The notes: generated by a model not told the origin, from the letters alone. DNA of 64,000 bases from Mesorhizobium sp. Z1-4 (GCF_004000235.1 NZ_RCIO01000004.1:178555-242554), one strand, 5' to 3'; shown: positions 1 through 8,941, numbered from the stretch's first letter. Program-made: numbers and translations.

Positions 1-1
1 C

Positions 2-481
2 GCCACCGGCTCGCGCAAGCTCAGGGATGGCGACGCCATCGTCATCGACATCGGCGGCACGAAGGACGGCTTTTTCTCGGATATGACCCGCATGGCCGCC
101 GTCGGCCGGCCGCCGGACGGATATGAGGAAGTTCATGCCATCGTCGATGCGGCAGTTGAGGCAGCACTCAAGGCGGCGCGCCCCGGCGTACAGGCCAAGG
201 CTGTCGATGCGGCGGCCCGAGGTGTCATCACCGATGCGGGATATGGCGACTATTTCGTACACCGCACAGGTCACGGCCTCGGCATCGAGGTGCACGAACC
301 GCCATATCTGACGTCGGTTTCGGACACCGTGCTGGAAACAGGCATGGTGTTTTCCATCGAACCCGGCATCTACATCCCCGGCCGTTTCGGCATCCGGCTG
401 GAAGAGATCGTCATCCTGCGCGAGGACGGGCCGGAGATCTTCTCCGAACTGCCGCGCAGCGTTCACCTGGCAGGCCGATAG
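2..481 (+). CDS. M24 family metallopeptidase (Xaa-Pro aminopeptidase type), 5' end outside window
   Basis: The reading frame is open from base 2 and ends at TAG 479-481, so only the last 159 residues of a pita-bread fold peptidase are present. The metal site is visible: the aspartates in DIGGTKDGFFSDMTR, the histidine in HRTGHGLG, and the glutamates in SIEPGIY and RLEEIV. The family (aminopeptidase P, prolidase, creatinase) removes residues next to proline or hydrolyses C-N bonds using two metal ions. The missing N-terminal domain would decide the substrate. It lies 46 bp ahead of an oxidoreductase and a HyuB gene on the same strand, which suggests a role in amino-acid or amide catabolism; that is inference. 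Confidence 0.85.
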   Translation, partial: ATGSRKLRDGDAIVIDIGGTKDGFFSDMTRMAAVGRPPDGYEEVHAIVDAAVEAALKAARPGVQAKAVDAAARGVITDAGYGDYFVHRTGHGLGIEVHEPPYLTSVSDTVLETGMVFSIEPGIYIPGRFGIRLEEIVILREDGPEIFSELPRSVHLAGR

Positions 482-527
482 TGGAGCGGTGCTCCGCTTC
501 GAACCAAGACAACAAATCAACGAGGAT

Positions 528-1532
528 ATGTCCGTGCCAAGAGAATGGGTAATCGACGCCTATGACGGGTTCGAAGGGCTGCGTCTCGCGGAATGCGAAA
601 AATGCGAGCCTGGCCCGACCGAAATCCGGATGCATATCGAGGCATTCGCCCTCAACTGGGGCGACATGAACCTGATGAAGGATCAATATTCTTTCAGCTT
701 CGATCGCTTTCCGGCACGGGTCGGAATGGAAGCCGCCGGAATGGTCGAGGCGGTCGGCGCGGATGTAACCGGCATCGCCGTCGGCGAGCGCTACTGCACA
801 CTGCCGCACTTCTACTACAACCGCGGCGCCAGCGCCGACACGCTGGTGATCGACCGCAAATACGTTACCCCGGCGCCCGAGGGCCTGAGTGCTGTCGAGG
901 CCGCCTCGGTCTGGATGCAGTTCATGACCGCCTATTACCCGGTGGTCGAACTCGCTTGCGCCGGTTCAGGCGTCAACATTCTCGTTCCCGCCGGCACGAG
1001 TACCGCGGGTACAGCCGCGCTGCAGATAGGCCGCCTGCGCGGCGCGACGATGATCGCGACAACACGTTCGGAGAAAAACCGCGGCTATCTTCTGGATTCG
1101 GGGGCCGACCATGTCTTTGTCGACAACGGCGGCGATCTTGCCGGATTCCTGCTGGATGCGACCGGGGGTGTCGGCATTCATGGCTCGTTCGATCCGATCG
1201 GCGCCGACTTCGTGCTACGCTACGGTCCAGCGATGGCGCGTGATGCCAAGCTGATGCTCTACGGGTTGCTGACCGAGGAACTGCCCCGCGTTCCTTATGT
1301 GGACATGTGGCAGAAAAACGCCTGGCTGCACATGTACTCGCTGTTCAACTATGTCGAGGATCAGGACACCCAGGATCGCGGAACCGCATTCGTCTACAAC
1401 GCGCTGTCCGAAGGCAGTTTGAAACCTAACGTAGATCGCGTGTTCCCGATGGAGGGTTATGTCGACGCCTGGCGTTACCTGTCCGGACCGCGCGAGCACC
1501 ACGGCAAAGTGGTCATCGATACCGGCAGGTGA
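528..1532 (+). CDS. MDR-superfamily zinc-independent oxidoreductase (quinone oxidoreductase-like)
   Basis: This 334-residue protein has the medium-chain dehydrogenase layout. The N-terminal GroES-like part contains ALNWGDMNLM, and the Rossmann part contains VPAGTSTAGTAALQIGRL followed by a basic stretch (TTRSEKN) suited to NADP(H). The Cys/His ligands of catalytic-zinc alcohol dehydrogenases are absent from the usual place, so I favour the quinone-reductase-like branch. ATG 528 is chosen because the family pattern begins about there; GAGGA at 522-526 is very close. A GTG at 489 would add 13 residues. It sits between the M24 peptidase and the HyuB gene on one strand. The substrate cannot be read from the sequence. 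Confidence 0.8.
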   Translation: MSVPREWVIDAYDGFEGLRLAECEKCEPGPTEIRMHIEAFALNWGDMNLMKDQYSFSFDRFPARVGMEAAGMVEAVGADVTGIAVGERYCTLPHFYYNRGASADTLVIDRKYVTPAPEGLSAVEAASVWMQFMTAYYPVVELACAGSGVNILVPAGTSTAGTAALQIGRLRGATMIATTRSEKNRGYLLDSGADHVFVDNGGDLAGFLLDATGGVGIHGSFDPIGADFVLRYGPAMARDAKLMLYGLLTEELPRVPYVDMWQKNAWLHMYSLFNYVEDQDTQDRGTAFVYNALSEGSLKPNVDRVFPMEGYVDAWRYLSGPREHHGKVVIDTGR

Positions 1533-1575
1533 ACAAGGTCCGGTCGTGGGACGCGACGAACAAGAGGTGAATGTC

Positions 1576-3141
1576 ATGGCCGCAGCATCGGATCCGTTCA
1601 CGCAATCGGTCATCCAGGCAGGTCTGGTCGCCGCGGCCGACGAAATGTTTGCGGTGCTGCGCAAGACCGCGATGAGCCCCATCATCTACGAGGTGCTCGA
1701 TGTCGGCACCGGGGTAACCGACGCCGGCGGCAAGCTGGTGAGCTCCGGCGCCGGCATTCCGACCTTTGTCGGCGTGCTCGACAAGGCGGTGCAGCGCATC
1801 CTCGAAATTCACCCGCGCGACGCGATCGTCGACGGCGACATCTTCATCACCAACGACCCGTATTATGGCGGCGTCACGCATCTGAGCGACGTCGTGGTGG
1901 CGATGCCGGTCTTTGCCGAAGGCCGGCTGGTCGCGTGGTCGGCTTCGATAGCGCACTGGAACGACATTGGCGGCATGGTTGCCGGTTCGATGTCGGTATC
2001 GGCCAGCGAGATTTTCCAGGAAGGCCTGCGCCTGCCGGCGGTGCGGCTGTTCGAGGCGGGCAGGGCGGTCGATTCCCTGTTCGACATCATCTCAGCCAAT
2101 TCGCGCCTGCCGGATTTTGCCCGCGGCGACCTGTGGGCGCAGGTGGCGGCGAGCCGCAAGGCGGCCTCGCGCATCGCGCAGCTTGCCTCGGCCCACGGTG
2201 TGGAGACCTTCCTTGCCGCAATCGACGCGCTTTTCGACGAGGGCGAACGGCGAAGCCGCGCAGGGCTTTCGGCCCTTCCCAAGGGAACATTCGAAATCAG
2301 CGAGGAGCAGGATGACGGCGCCATCTGGAAAGCCGAAATCCGCATATCGGACGACCGTTTCACCGTCGACCTCAGAAACAACCCCAAGCAGCGCACCGCG
2401 CCTTACAACACCAGCCGCGACGGCGCGACGATCTCGGCACAGATGATTTTCAAGGCGCTGAGCGACCCCGAGCTTTTCGCCAATGCCGGCTCGTTCGCGC
2501 CGCTTGAGGTGCTGACCGAACCCGGTACCATCTTCCACGCGATCGAACCGGCACCGCACGGCTACTATTTCGAAACCCGCATCAGGCTCTACGACATGCT
2601 GTGGCGCTGTATGGCGCAGGCCATTCCGCAGCGGCTTCCTGCCGGGCATTTCGCCTCGATCTGCGGCACGGTGATTGCCGGCGCGCACCCCGACACGGGC
2701 CGCCGCTTCACCATGGTCGAGCCGCAGATGGGTGGCTGGGGCGCCACCGCCGACCGCGACGGGCTCGACGCCATGTATTCGGCAAGCCACGGCGAAACCT
2801 TCAACTGCCCGGTCGAGATATGCGAGGCGCGCTACGGCATCGATGTCGGCTGGAAACGCATGAACGAAACCGGGGAGGGCGCCGGCCTTCATAGGGGCGG
2901 TCGAGGCCTGGAGGTCTGTTACCAGTTGCGCGGCGAAGCCGTGCTTTCGGCCGGTTACAGCCGCAACCGTGTGCCGGTCTGGGGCTCGAATGGCGGCGCC
3001 GACGGCGGAACCAACAGCATCGCCGTTCTGCGACGGGACGGTGAACGCAAGAGCTATTCCTTCGCCTCCGGCCTCAATCTCGCCGCCGGCGACCGCGTAC
3101 TTGTTTCAACCGCAAATGGCGGCGGCTGGGGCAAAGGCTGA
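1576..3141 (+). CDS. Hydantoinase B / oxoprolinase-type subunit (HyuB family)
   Basis: The 521-residue product matches HyuB from end to end. The region DIFITNDPYYGGVTHLSD near residues 90-110 is the family signature, VDLRNNP follows in the middle, and the C-terminus ends in the usual Gly-rich tail (NGGGWGKG). HyuB works with HyuA in ATP-dependent opening of hydantoin, 5-oxoproline or similar rings, or in acetone/acetophenone carboxylases. ATG 1576 has AAGAGG eight bases upstream; an in-frame TTG at 1459 would intrude on the oxidoreductase gene. No HyuA gene is in the window, so it may lie upstream of base 1, be elsewhere, or be absent. Confidence 0.88.
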   Translation: MAAASDPFTQSVIQAGLVAAADEMFAVLRKTAMSPIIYEVLDVGTGVTDAGGKLVSSGAGIPTFVGVLDKAVQRILEIHPRDAIVDGDIFITNDPYYGGVTHLSDVVVAMPVFAEGRLVAWSASIAHWNDIGGMVAGSMSVSASEIFQEGLRLPAVRLFEAGRAVDSLFDIISANSRLPDFARGDLWAQVAASRKAASRIAQLASAHGVETFLAAIDALFDEGERRSRAGLSALPKGTFEISEEQDDGAIWKAEIRISDDRFTVDLRNNPKQRTAPYNTSRDGATISAQMIFKALSDPELFANAGSFAPLEVLTEPGTIFHAIEPAPHGYYFETRIRLYDMLWRCMAQAIPQRLPAGHFASICGTVIAGAHPDTGRRFTMVEPQMGGWGATADRDGLDAMYSASHGETFNCPVEICEARYGIDVGWKRMNETGEGAGLHRGGRGLEVCYQLRGEAVLSAGYSRNRVPVWGSNGGADGGTNSIAVLRRDGERKSYSFASGLNLAAGDRVLVSTANGGGWGKG

Positions 3142-3144
3142 TAG

Positions 3145-4308
3145 CTACCGCCGCTTTATCTGCAACAGCAGGGCGGCTCCCAAAGTCTGTACCGCCGCGC
3201 AGAGCAGAATGACCGGCATATAACCTCCCGCATCTGCCAGGATCGCCGCGACGAACGGTGCCGCGGCAAAAGCGAGAAACGCGGGTCCCATCACCGCGCC
3301 TTGCAGGGATCCGAAGTTTCGCGCCCCCAAAATTTCGCGGATTATCAGCGGTCTGAGGATGCTGCTCAACCCGTATGAGAAGCCATGCAGCACGGCAAAG
3401 GCAAATGCGAACGCCGGTGAGACCCACGCAAACAGAAGGGCCGCCGCTGCGACGGCCATGCCAGCAAGTCCCAGTGCCGCAACGCCGGTGACCCTGGCAT
3501 CACGGGTACCCAGTGTCATTAAGAGCCTGCCGGCCACCTGAGCTGCCCCCACCAGCGATGCAGCCAGTACCGCTGTGCTGGATGTGACACCAAGCGACGC
3601 GAGGAGTGGAAGGAGGTGGCTAACGACGATGCCAATTCCCAGCGCGGAGAGACTGAACGCCGACGTAAGCAGCCAAAATCGCGCGCGGCCGCGGGGATCT
3701 GCAGCCTGTACCGGTTCGGTCGGAAACGCCTTGCGATCGCCTTCAAGGCGAGTTGTGGCGTAGCTGACGAGGGGCACATTCACCATCACAAGCAGCCCGA
3801 CCATCAGCCAAACTGCCCCACGCCAGCCCAGAACGTCTGAGATCGAAGCGGTCAAAAGGAAGGCCAGGCTTGAGGCAAAGCCTGAAACCAGCGTGATCAG
3901 GCTGATGCAGCCGCGCGCGGTCTTATCCCTGGTTCGAATGACAAGCGCGAACACGGACTCATACAAGGTGAGTCCCATGGCGAGGCCCATGACGCACCAA
4001 ATTGCGTAGAACTGCCAGATTGCGTGGACCTGCGTGATCATCGCCAGGCAGGCTGCTCCGAGAACGGCCCCAAACGACATGGAAACAGTCGCAAATCCGC
4101 GATCGATCAGGCGCCCGGAATATTTCGCGACAACGCCCTGGACCACAAGGGCAAGCGAAAAGGCGCCCATAAGCTGACCAAAACTCCACCCGAATTCCGC
4201 GCGCCACAGCAGTACCATTGCCGGAAAAAGGTAGTAGAGGGCGGCCGAAACGACGATCTGGCTCGCCGTAAGCGCCAGAATCGGCACATCTGTAAGCGCT
4301 GTCCGCAC
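3145..4308 (-). CDS. MFS transporter
   Basis: The 387-residue protein is almost entirely hydrophobic with about 12 membrane segments. A basic loop (KYSGRLIDRGF) after the second segment matches the conserved 2-3 loop of the major facilitator superfamily. The start is GTG at 4306-4308, directly abutting the TGA of the upstream phosphoesterase gene at 4309-4311, so translation is probably coupled. Its stop lies three bases from the stop of the convergent HyuB gene. Substrate and direction of transport are not evident; the neighbours suggest an envelope-related compound, but that is weak inference. Confidence 0.85.
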   Translation of the reverse strand: MRTALTDVPILALTASQIVVSAALYYLFPAMVLLWRAEFGWSFGQLMGAFSLALVVQGVVAKYSGRLIDRGFATVSMSFGAVLGAACLAMITQVHAIWQFYAIWCVMGLAMGLTLYESVFALVIRTRDKTARGCISLITLVSGFASSLAFLLTASISDVLGWRGAVWLMVGLLVMVNVPLVSYATTRLEGDRKAFPTEPVQAADPRGRARFWLLTSAFSLSALGIGIVVSHLLPLLASLGVTSSTAVLAASLVGAAQVAGRLLMTLGTRDARVTGVAALGLAGMAVAAAALLFAWVSPAFAFAFAVLHGFSYGLSSILRPLIIREILGARNFGSLQGAVMGPAFLAFAAAPFVAAILADAGGYMPVILLCAAVQTLGAALLLQIKRR

Positions 4309-5163
4309 TCAGTTGCCCAGTGCTTGCGCGGGTGCCGCCGACCTGCGGTCTGCCGCGCAGGAAGGATGCAATGTCACGATGGCAAATTCGCTTACTTTCC
4401 CGATCCGGACCGGAACCCCGCCATACCCGACACCTGCCGTGACGACTAGGTTTCGTCCACCATCCCGTTTCAGGCCGTAATCCAATCGCGTGCCATATCG
4501 CGACGGCCTTGTCGCCCATATCCCCAGTGCGCCGACCTGACCGCCATGAGTGTGTCCGCTCACCTGCAAGGCAACCGGCCGACACTGGTCCAGGAAGAAG
4601 TCGGGTTCATGCGCCATCAGGATCGTCGACGCGCCTTCCGGCACGCCCTTGAACGCCGTTTGCGGGTCGTGACGTGCGTCTGGACGCAGCGTCGTGCCGG
4701 CGCCAATCGCGCTGTCGAGGCCCACGAGGTAGGCGTTGCGCCGCAAGGCGGTGTTGCGGTTGCTGAGTACCGGGATGCCGACGCTTTCGAGTGCACCGGC
4801 GACACTTGAGTGTGTATAGCCGTTGCGGCACGCCTGCGGGCAGTCAGACCAGTCGTGATTGCCAAGCGTGGCGAAAACACCCAACGGTGCCCAAAGCTCC
4901 TTCAGAACTTCGGCAACGGCGGCGGCCGGGACCGGGCGTTTGCCGAACAGATGCCCGACGAGAAAATCGCCAGGCATCAGGATCAAGTCCGGGCGCTCGG
5001 AATTGACCTGTGCGACCAGCCTGGCCAGGCGCGGAAGCGGCATCCATCGCGAGCAGGCATGCAGGTCCGACAGAATGGCAAGCCGTATCGAGGTTTCGAA
5101 CCAAAGGTCTGACGCGACCTGATAGCGCGCAACGTGAAACGGCTTCGAGAAGGAAGACGTCAT
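4309..5163 (-). CDS. Calcineurin-like metallophosphoesterase
   Basis: All five blocks of the metallophosphoesterase fold appear in order in 284 residues: SDLHAC, MPGDFLVGH, GNHDW, MAHEPDF and SGHTHGGQ. These supply the ligands for a two-metal phosphodiesterase or phosphatase site. The layout resembles the YkuE/LpxG-like group that acts at the membrane on lipid or glycan phosphoesters. No clear signal peptide is visible. The ATG overlaps the TGA of the preceding cysteine hydrolase gene (5160-5163), and the stop abuts the MFS start, so the three genes form one coupled operon. Confidence 0.85.
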   Translation of the reverse strand: MTSSFSKPFHVARYQVASDLWFETSIRLAILSDLHACSRWMPLPRLARLVAQVNSERPDLILMPGDFLVGHLFGKRPVPAAAVAEVLKELWAPLGVFATLGNHDWSDCPQACRNGYTHSSVAGALESVGIPVLSNRNTALRRNAYLVGLDSAIGAGTTLRPDARHDPQTAFKGVPEGASTILMAHEPDFFLDQCRPVALQVSGHTHGGQVGALGIWATRPSRYGTRLDYGLKRDGGRNLVVTAGVGYGGVPVRIGKVSEFAIVTLHPSCAADRRSAAPAQALGN

Positions 5164-5792
5164 ACTGCTCCAGCCCTGGCGCAGTGCTGGCGCAATTCAC
5201 CTCGGGGAGTGCGTCCTTCAATGTGCCCGATGACATTCCCGAACTTTTCATCCGTCAGAAAATCGGCCGGCGAATGGCCGCCGAGCCGGTAGGAGCGGCG
5301 TTCGGAACGGTCGATCAGTCCCATCGCGTAAAACGAGTCGACGATGAAGGACGTACAGAAATACCGACCGCAATTGACGGGTTCGCTGCAGCCTTTCGGC
5401 GTCAAGTCGCGAGGATCACCGGAGAGTTTATGCAACAGGCGGCGGCTGTAGTAGGTATAGGGAAACGCGAAATCGAACCGCGCCTCCCGTTTCAGCGCGC
5501 CCTCGACGAAAGCCTGCAAACTCTCAACTTGAGCAGCCGTCAGTTCAAAGCTCCGTCTGAGTACACACAGCGCTTTTTCTCTCCTGATCGGCCTGGATAC
5601 GCTGCATGTCCGGACCCTGGGAAGCCGGGCCTCGGCGATTGTGTCGTTCCCGATAAAAATGGAGGCGTGCGTGTAGGGACTGCCGGTGCACCAGGCTATC
5701 CCCCTCTCGTACCACCGGGGGTCTGCCGGCTGGTGGAGCAGTATGTCACCCGGCACTAGATCGCCGGACGTCAATCGCTTCATCGTCGTCAT
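5160..5792 (-). CDS. C92/YiiX-type or NlpC/P60-like cysteine hydrolase
   Basis: The 210-residue protein has the marks of circularly permuted papain-fold hydrolases. A PGDILL turn is followed by YTHASIFIGN carrying the catalytic histidine near residue 42. The probable nucleophile is the cysteine in RYFCTSFIVDSFY in the second half. Relatives cleave peptide or acyl bonds in cell-wall material or lipids. No signal peptide is seen. It is the first gene of a three-gene coupled unit with a phosphoesterase and an MFS transporter. An alternative ATG lies three codons into the gene. The fold call is firmer than the substrate. Confidence 0.7.
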   Translation of the reverse strand: MTTMKRLTSGDLVPGDILLHQPADPRWYERGIAWCTGSPYTHASIFIGNDTIAEARLPRVRTCSVSRPIRREKALCVLRRSFELTAAQVESLQAFVEGALKREARFDFAFPYTYYSRRLLHKLSGDPRDLTPKGCSEPVNCGRYFCTSFIVDSFYAMGLIDRSERRSYRLGGHSPADFLTDEKFGNVIGHIEGRTPRGELRQHCARAGAV

Positions 5793-6103
5793 CGGGGCAT
5801 GTCACCCACGAACGGTGCCGGCAGATGCAGCCTCTGCAGGCGGTGTCGCGGACAGGCACGTTCCATGAATCTACCTCAGGTCTCATTTGCCTTGAGGCGG
5901 GACCGTGGCCATGATCCCGCCGGCAACCGGGAGTTCGGTTGCGCGCGGGTGACAGTGCCGGATTAACGTGCGCGGAAAATAAGGTGATCACCCCAATTAC
6001 TATTGGGGGGCGGATGCCACATAGTGATTTGGCGATTTGCGAGAAGTGACTTGAGAAGGATATCAGGTTGCCCGGTCAAGCATGTCCAGGCGGGCATTCA
6101 GTT
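5793..6103. other. Intergenic region upstream of the cysteine hydrolase operon
   Basis: These 311 bases lie between the end of the response regulator gene and the start of the hydrolase gene. I find no credible gene. The notable content is two adjacent symmetrical elements near 5983-6008, listed separately. The promoter of the minus-strand hydrolase operon should be here, but I cannot place it with confidence. Confidence 0.5.
5983..6008. promoter_or_regulatory. Adjacent palindrome and hairpin, possible operator
   Basis: GGTGATCACC at 5983-5992 is a perfect 10-bp palindrome. It runs directly into CCCCAAT (5991-5997) and ATTGGGG (6002-6008), which form a perfect 7-bp stem around a 4-base loop. 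Neither side is followed by a T run, so a terminator is unlikely. Its position about 190 bp upstream of the hydrolase operon and just past the response regulator stop would suit a regulator site. Function is inferred only from symmetry. Confidence 0.3.
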
Positions 6104-6721
6104 CTATACGTCTATCAGACCATCACGCATTGCGCGGACCAAGAGGGTCGCGGTCGAATGCACCTTGAGCTTGCGCATGAGGTTCGTTCGATGACGGTCA
6201 ACGGTCTTGGGGCTGATGCCGAGGCGGTCGGCGATTCCGGAATTGGAAAGTCCCCGCGCGATGGACTGCAGGACCTCGATCTCGCGCCGCGAAAGGCCGC
6301 TGCCGGCATCGGATCTGGCGAGAATGACACTGGCGCCACGCGCAATGACCCGCCGTCCGGCGACGACCTCGGACAACCCCTGACACAGTTCCTCGATAGG
6401 TGCGGATTTGAGGAAAATGCCATCCACACCATTGTCGACGAGTTGCCTGAAAACAGCCGCAGACGGACTGCCCGTAATAACGACCATGCGGGTTTGCGGG
6501 CTCCAGCGGCGGGCCTCGATCAGCACTTCCAGACCCGATGCACCGGGCATGACCAGATCGAGTACTGCACAATCAGGCTTGTGCCTCTTGATCGCGGCGA
6601 TGGCCTCGATGCCGTTGGCGACACTTTCGACAACCTCAAAACCGAACATGGCATCGACCGCTGCACGCGTTCCGAGCCCGGTCAGGGCGTGATCCTCGGC
6701 AATCAATACGGAAACGGGCAT
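6104..6721 (-). CDS. NarL/FixJ-type response regulator (receiver plus LuxR helix-turn-helix)
   Basis: The 205-residue product starts with a receiver domain: the acidic pair is in IAEDH (residues 7-11), the phospho-acceptor is Asp55 in AVLDLVMPG, and Lys105 is in FLKSAP. A LuxR-type DNA-binding domain occupies about residues 140-205, with LSRREIEVLQSIARGLSN and the recognition helix in ISPKTVDRHRTNLMRKL. ATG 6721 is chosen because MPVSVLIAEDH is the natural receiver start; an upstream in-frame extension to 6805 runs into the divergent kinase gene. The adjacent kinase, with starts only 21 bases apart, is the likely partner. Confidence 0.88.
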   Translation of the reverse strand: MPVSVLIAEDHALTGLGTRAAVDAMFGFEVVESVANGIEAIAAIKRHKPDCAVLDLVMPGASGLEVLIEARRWSPQTRMVVITGSPSAAVFRQLVDNGVDGIFLKSAPIEELCQGLSEVVAGRRVIARGASVILARSDAGSGLSRREIEVLQSIARGLSNSGIADRLGISPKTVDRHRTNLMRKLKVHSTATLLVRAMRDGLIDV

Positions 6722-6742
6722 CGCATCCGACCTGCCGAGATA

Positions 6743-8737
6743 GTGAAGAGATGCATCACGCTTCCCGGCCGGCTTCTGGCTCTCTTGCTGGCCATCATGG
6801 TCCATGCGGTTGCTGCCCAGGCCGACGAACGCATTCTGGATCTCCAGGGCCCGGTCTCCCCGGACCGGGTTGGCGATTTCATGGACTTCTTCATCGATGA
6901 AGGTCGCGACCTGGAATTGGCCAATATCATCGCACTCAATGAGAATTCATTCGAGCCGATCAAAACACAAGTGCCGGACTTTGGCTACACGGACGCAACG
7001 ATCTGGCTGCGGCTGCGGGTCCAGAATCGGACCGATGAAACATCCGATTGGCGACTCTACTTCCAGGAAAATTTCAAACAGATATTCCACGTCTTCGTGG
7101 TTCGCCCGGATGCTTCGGTCGAGCATCCGCTGGCGCAGTCGATCGACTCTCCCTTTACGACGCGGCCGATCGCCGACCCGGAAGTCGTCGTTCCGCTGAC
7201 GCTCGCACCGCAGCAGCGGGCGACGATCCTCGTCCAATACTGGACGGAGGGGTCGACGAACCTGCCCTTGAGCATCGAAACGGCGGAGACCTATGCGGGG
7301 ATAGCGGCGAAGAAGGCAGCCAAGAACTTCGTTTTCTACGGCATGATGTTGATCATGATCACGATCGCGCTTCTGGCGTTGTTCGTTTTTCGCCAGGCGA
7401 TTTTTGCGGCCTACACCGCATATGCCGGCTGCACGCTTTTGTACCTGATGCATTCGGACGGCGTGGCATTCCAGTATCTGTGGCCGGCCTTCCCGCTCTT
7501 CAACAGCTTCGCATCGGTTGTGACCGGCGCGGGTTACATCATATTCGGAGCGATTTTCGCGCGCATGTTCCTGAACACGGCCAGGGAGAACCCCGTCATC
7601 GATCGGGTGCTCCTTGCCCTCATCGGGGTCGCAGCGCTTATGGTTCTGTCGACCGTCGTCATACCGACCACCATCATCAAGAAATACCTGATTCTTGTCG
7701 CACTGATCTCGGTGCTGACATACGCTGTTGCCGGTTTGGTGGTTGCCAGGCGCCGTTTCCGGCAGGTGCGCTTCTATGTAGTCGCATGGCTCGGCGCTGC
7801 GCTTTCTGCCGGATTGATGGCAGTCCGCCACTGGCTGGGTGTCGAGGTCTCGCAGGAATTCCAGTACGACAGCATGCGGGTCGTCATGGTTTTCGACGCC
7901 CTGATGATGGGCATGGCCATTTTCGATCGCTACAGCCAACTGCGCATCGAACACCAGAAGGCGCTTCAGGCAAGCCTTGACGTTGCACAGCGCAATCTGG
8001 CCATGTCGAAGAGGCTCCGGGACCTGGAGACGCGTTATCAATTGGCGGTGCGGACATCGGCCCGCCGCGACCGCATGATCGAGAACACGATCCACGATCT
8101 GAGGCAGCCCCTGCACGCATTAAGGCTTGCCGTGCACGACATTGCGAGAAGCGGATCCGGGTCCAGCAAGAACCACGCGTCAATCGGCCAGAGTTTCGAT
8201 TATCTGGAAAAACTGGTTTCGGATCATCTCGAAAATACCGGCGCCTCGGCAGACGACCCGGAGAGCTGCACCGGCGCTCAGGATACCACCGACATGTCAC
8301 TGGATGAGGTGCTGGCCAGTATCAGGGAGATGTTTCTGCCGGACGCCAGGGAAAAGGGGCTGTCGCTTACCTATGTGCCGACATCGCAGCGTGGGCCCGT
8401 CAAGCCGCTGGTGATCATGCGCATCGTCACCAACCTCGTGGCCAACGCGATCAAATATACCCAAAGCGGCAAGGTTTTGATGGGTGTGCGCTGTCGTGGC
8501 GACAAGCTCGGCATAGAAGTCCACGATACCGGGGCCGGTCTGACCTCCACGGATTTCGAAGATGCCTGCAGACGCGCCGTGCGGTTGGAACAGGCAGACC
8601 GTGAAGCAGTTGGAAACGGCTTCGGGCTGGCAATCGTGATCGAACTGGCGGAACGGCATGGGTATCGCGTCTACCATGTCGAGGGGCGCAACAATGGAAC
8701 CGGTATCGGCGTTGAAGTTCCATTGATGGGCACGTGA
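6743..8737 (+). CDS. 7TMR-DISM sensor histidine kinase
   Basis: The 664-residue protein opens with a signal peptide ending near AAQA. A periplasmic domain of the 7TMR-DISM extracellular type (DATIWLRLRVQN, LYFQENF) follows to about residue 185, then seven hydrophobic segments to about residue 395, then a coiled linker. The kinase core has His451 in IHDLRQPLH, an N box in NLVANAIKYT, and G boxes in DTGAGL and GNGFGLAIV. GTG 6743 is chosen because it gives a proper signal sequence (basic, then LLALLLAIMV). Such receptors are thought to sense carbohydrates or small ligands. No receiver domain is fused. Confidence 0.85.
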   Translation: MKRCITLPGRLLALLLAIMVHAVAAQADERILDLQGPVSPDRVGDFMDFFIDEGRDLELANIIALNENSFEPIKTQVPDFGYTDATIWLRLRVQNRTDETSDWRLYFQENFKQIFHVFVVRPDASVEHPLAQSIDSPFTTRPIADPEVVVPLTLAPQQRATILVQYWTEGSTNLPLSIETAETYAGIAAKKAAKNFVFYGMMLIMITIALLALFVFRQAIFAAYTAYAGCTLLYLMHSDGVAFQYLWPAFPLFNSFASVVTGAGYIIFGAIFARMFLNTARENPVIDRVLLALIGVAALMVLSTVVIPTTIIKKYLILVALISVLTYAVAGLVVARRRFRQVRFYVVAWLGAALSAGLMAVRHWLGVEVSQEFQYDSMRVVMVFDALMMGMAIFDRYSQLRIEHQKALQASLDVAQRNLAMSKRLRDLETRYQLAVRTSARRDRMIENTIHDLRQPLHALRLAVHDIARSGSGSSKNHASIGQSFDYLEKLVSDHLENTGASADDPESCTGAQDTTDMSLDEVLASIREMFLPDAREKGLSLTYVPTSQRGPVKPLVIMRIVTNLVANAIKYTQSGKVLMGVRCRGDKLGIEVHDTGAGLTSTDFEDACRRAVRLEQADREAVGNGFGLAIVIELAERHGYRVYHVEGRNNGTGIGVEVPLMGT

Positions 8738-8788
8738 GACGGGCTCCGCGCGGGCCTGGGACGCACCGAAACTGCCCTGAGCAAAGTA

Positions 8789-8879
<91 letters not shown>

Positions 8880-8912
8880 TCGAGGCTTGATATGGTGCCT
8901 GCGGCGCAACTC

Positions 8913-8941
8913 CTCTAGTGCGCCGTGCGAAGCGATGTCAA
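8913..8941 (-). promoter_or_regulatory. Sigma-70 type promoter of tRNA-Ser
   Basis: On the minus strand TTGACA (8936-8941) and CTAGAG (8913-8918) are separated by exactly 17 bases. The -35 box is perfect and the -10 box fits the CTATAT-like form used in rhizobia. The predicted start of transcription is near 8906, about 27 bases before the tRNA 5' end. Confidence 0.65.

Noticed and set aside
6068-6742. Upstream extension of the histidine kinase frame
   Set aside because: It runs antisense through the whole response regulator gene. A signal peptide starting at GTG 6743 marks the real N-terminus.
6947-8116. A 389-codon minus-strand open frame
   Set aside because: It is a shadow of the histidine kinase gene with no domain similarity.
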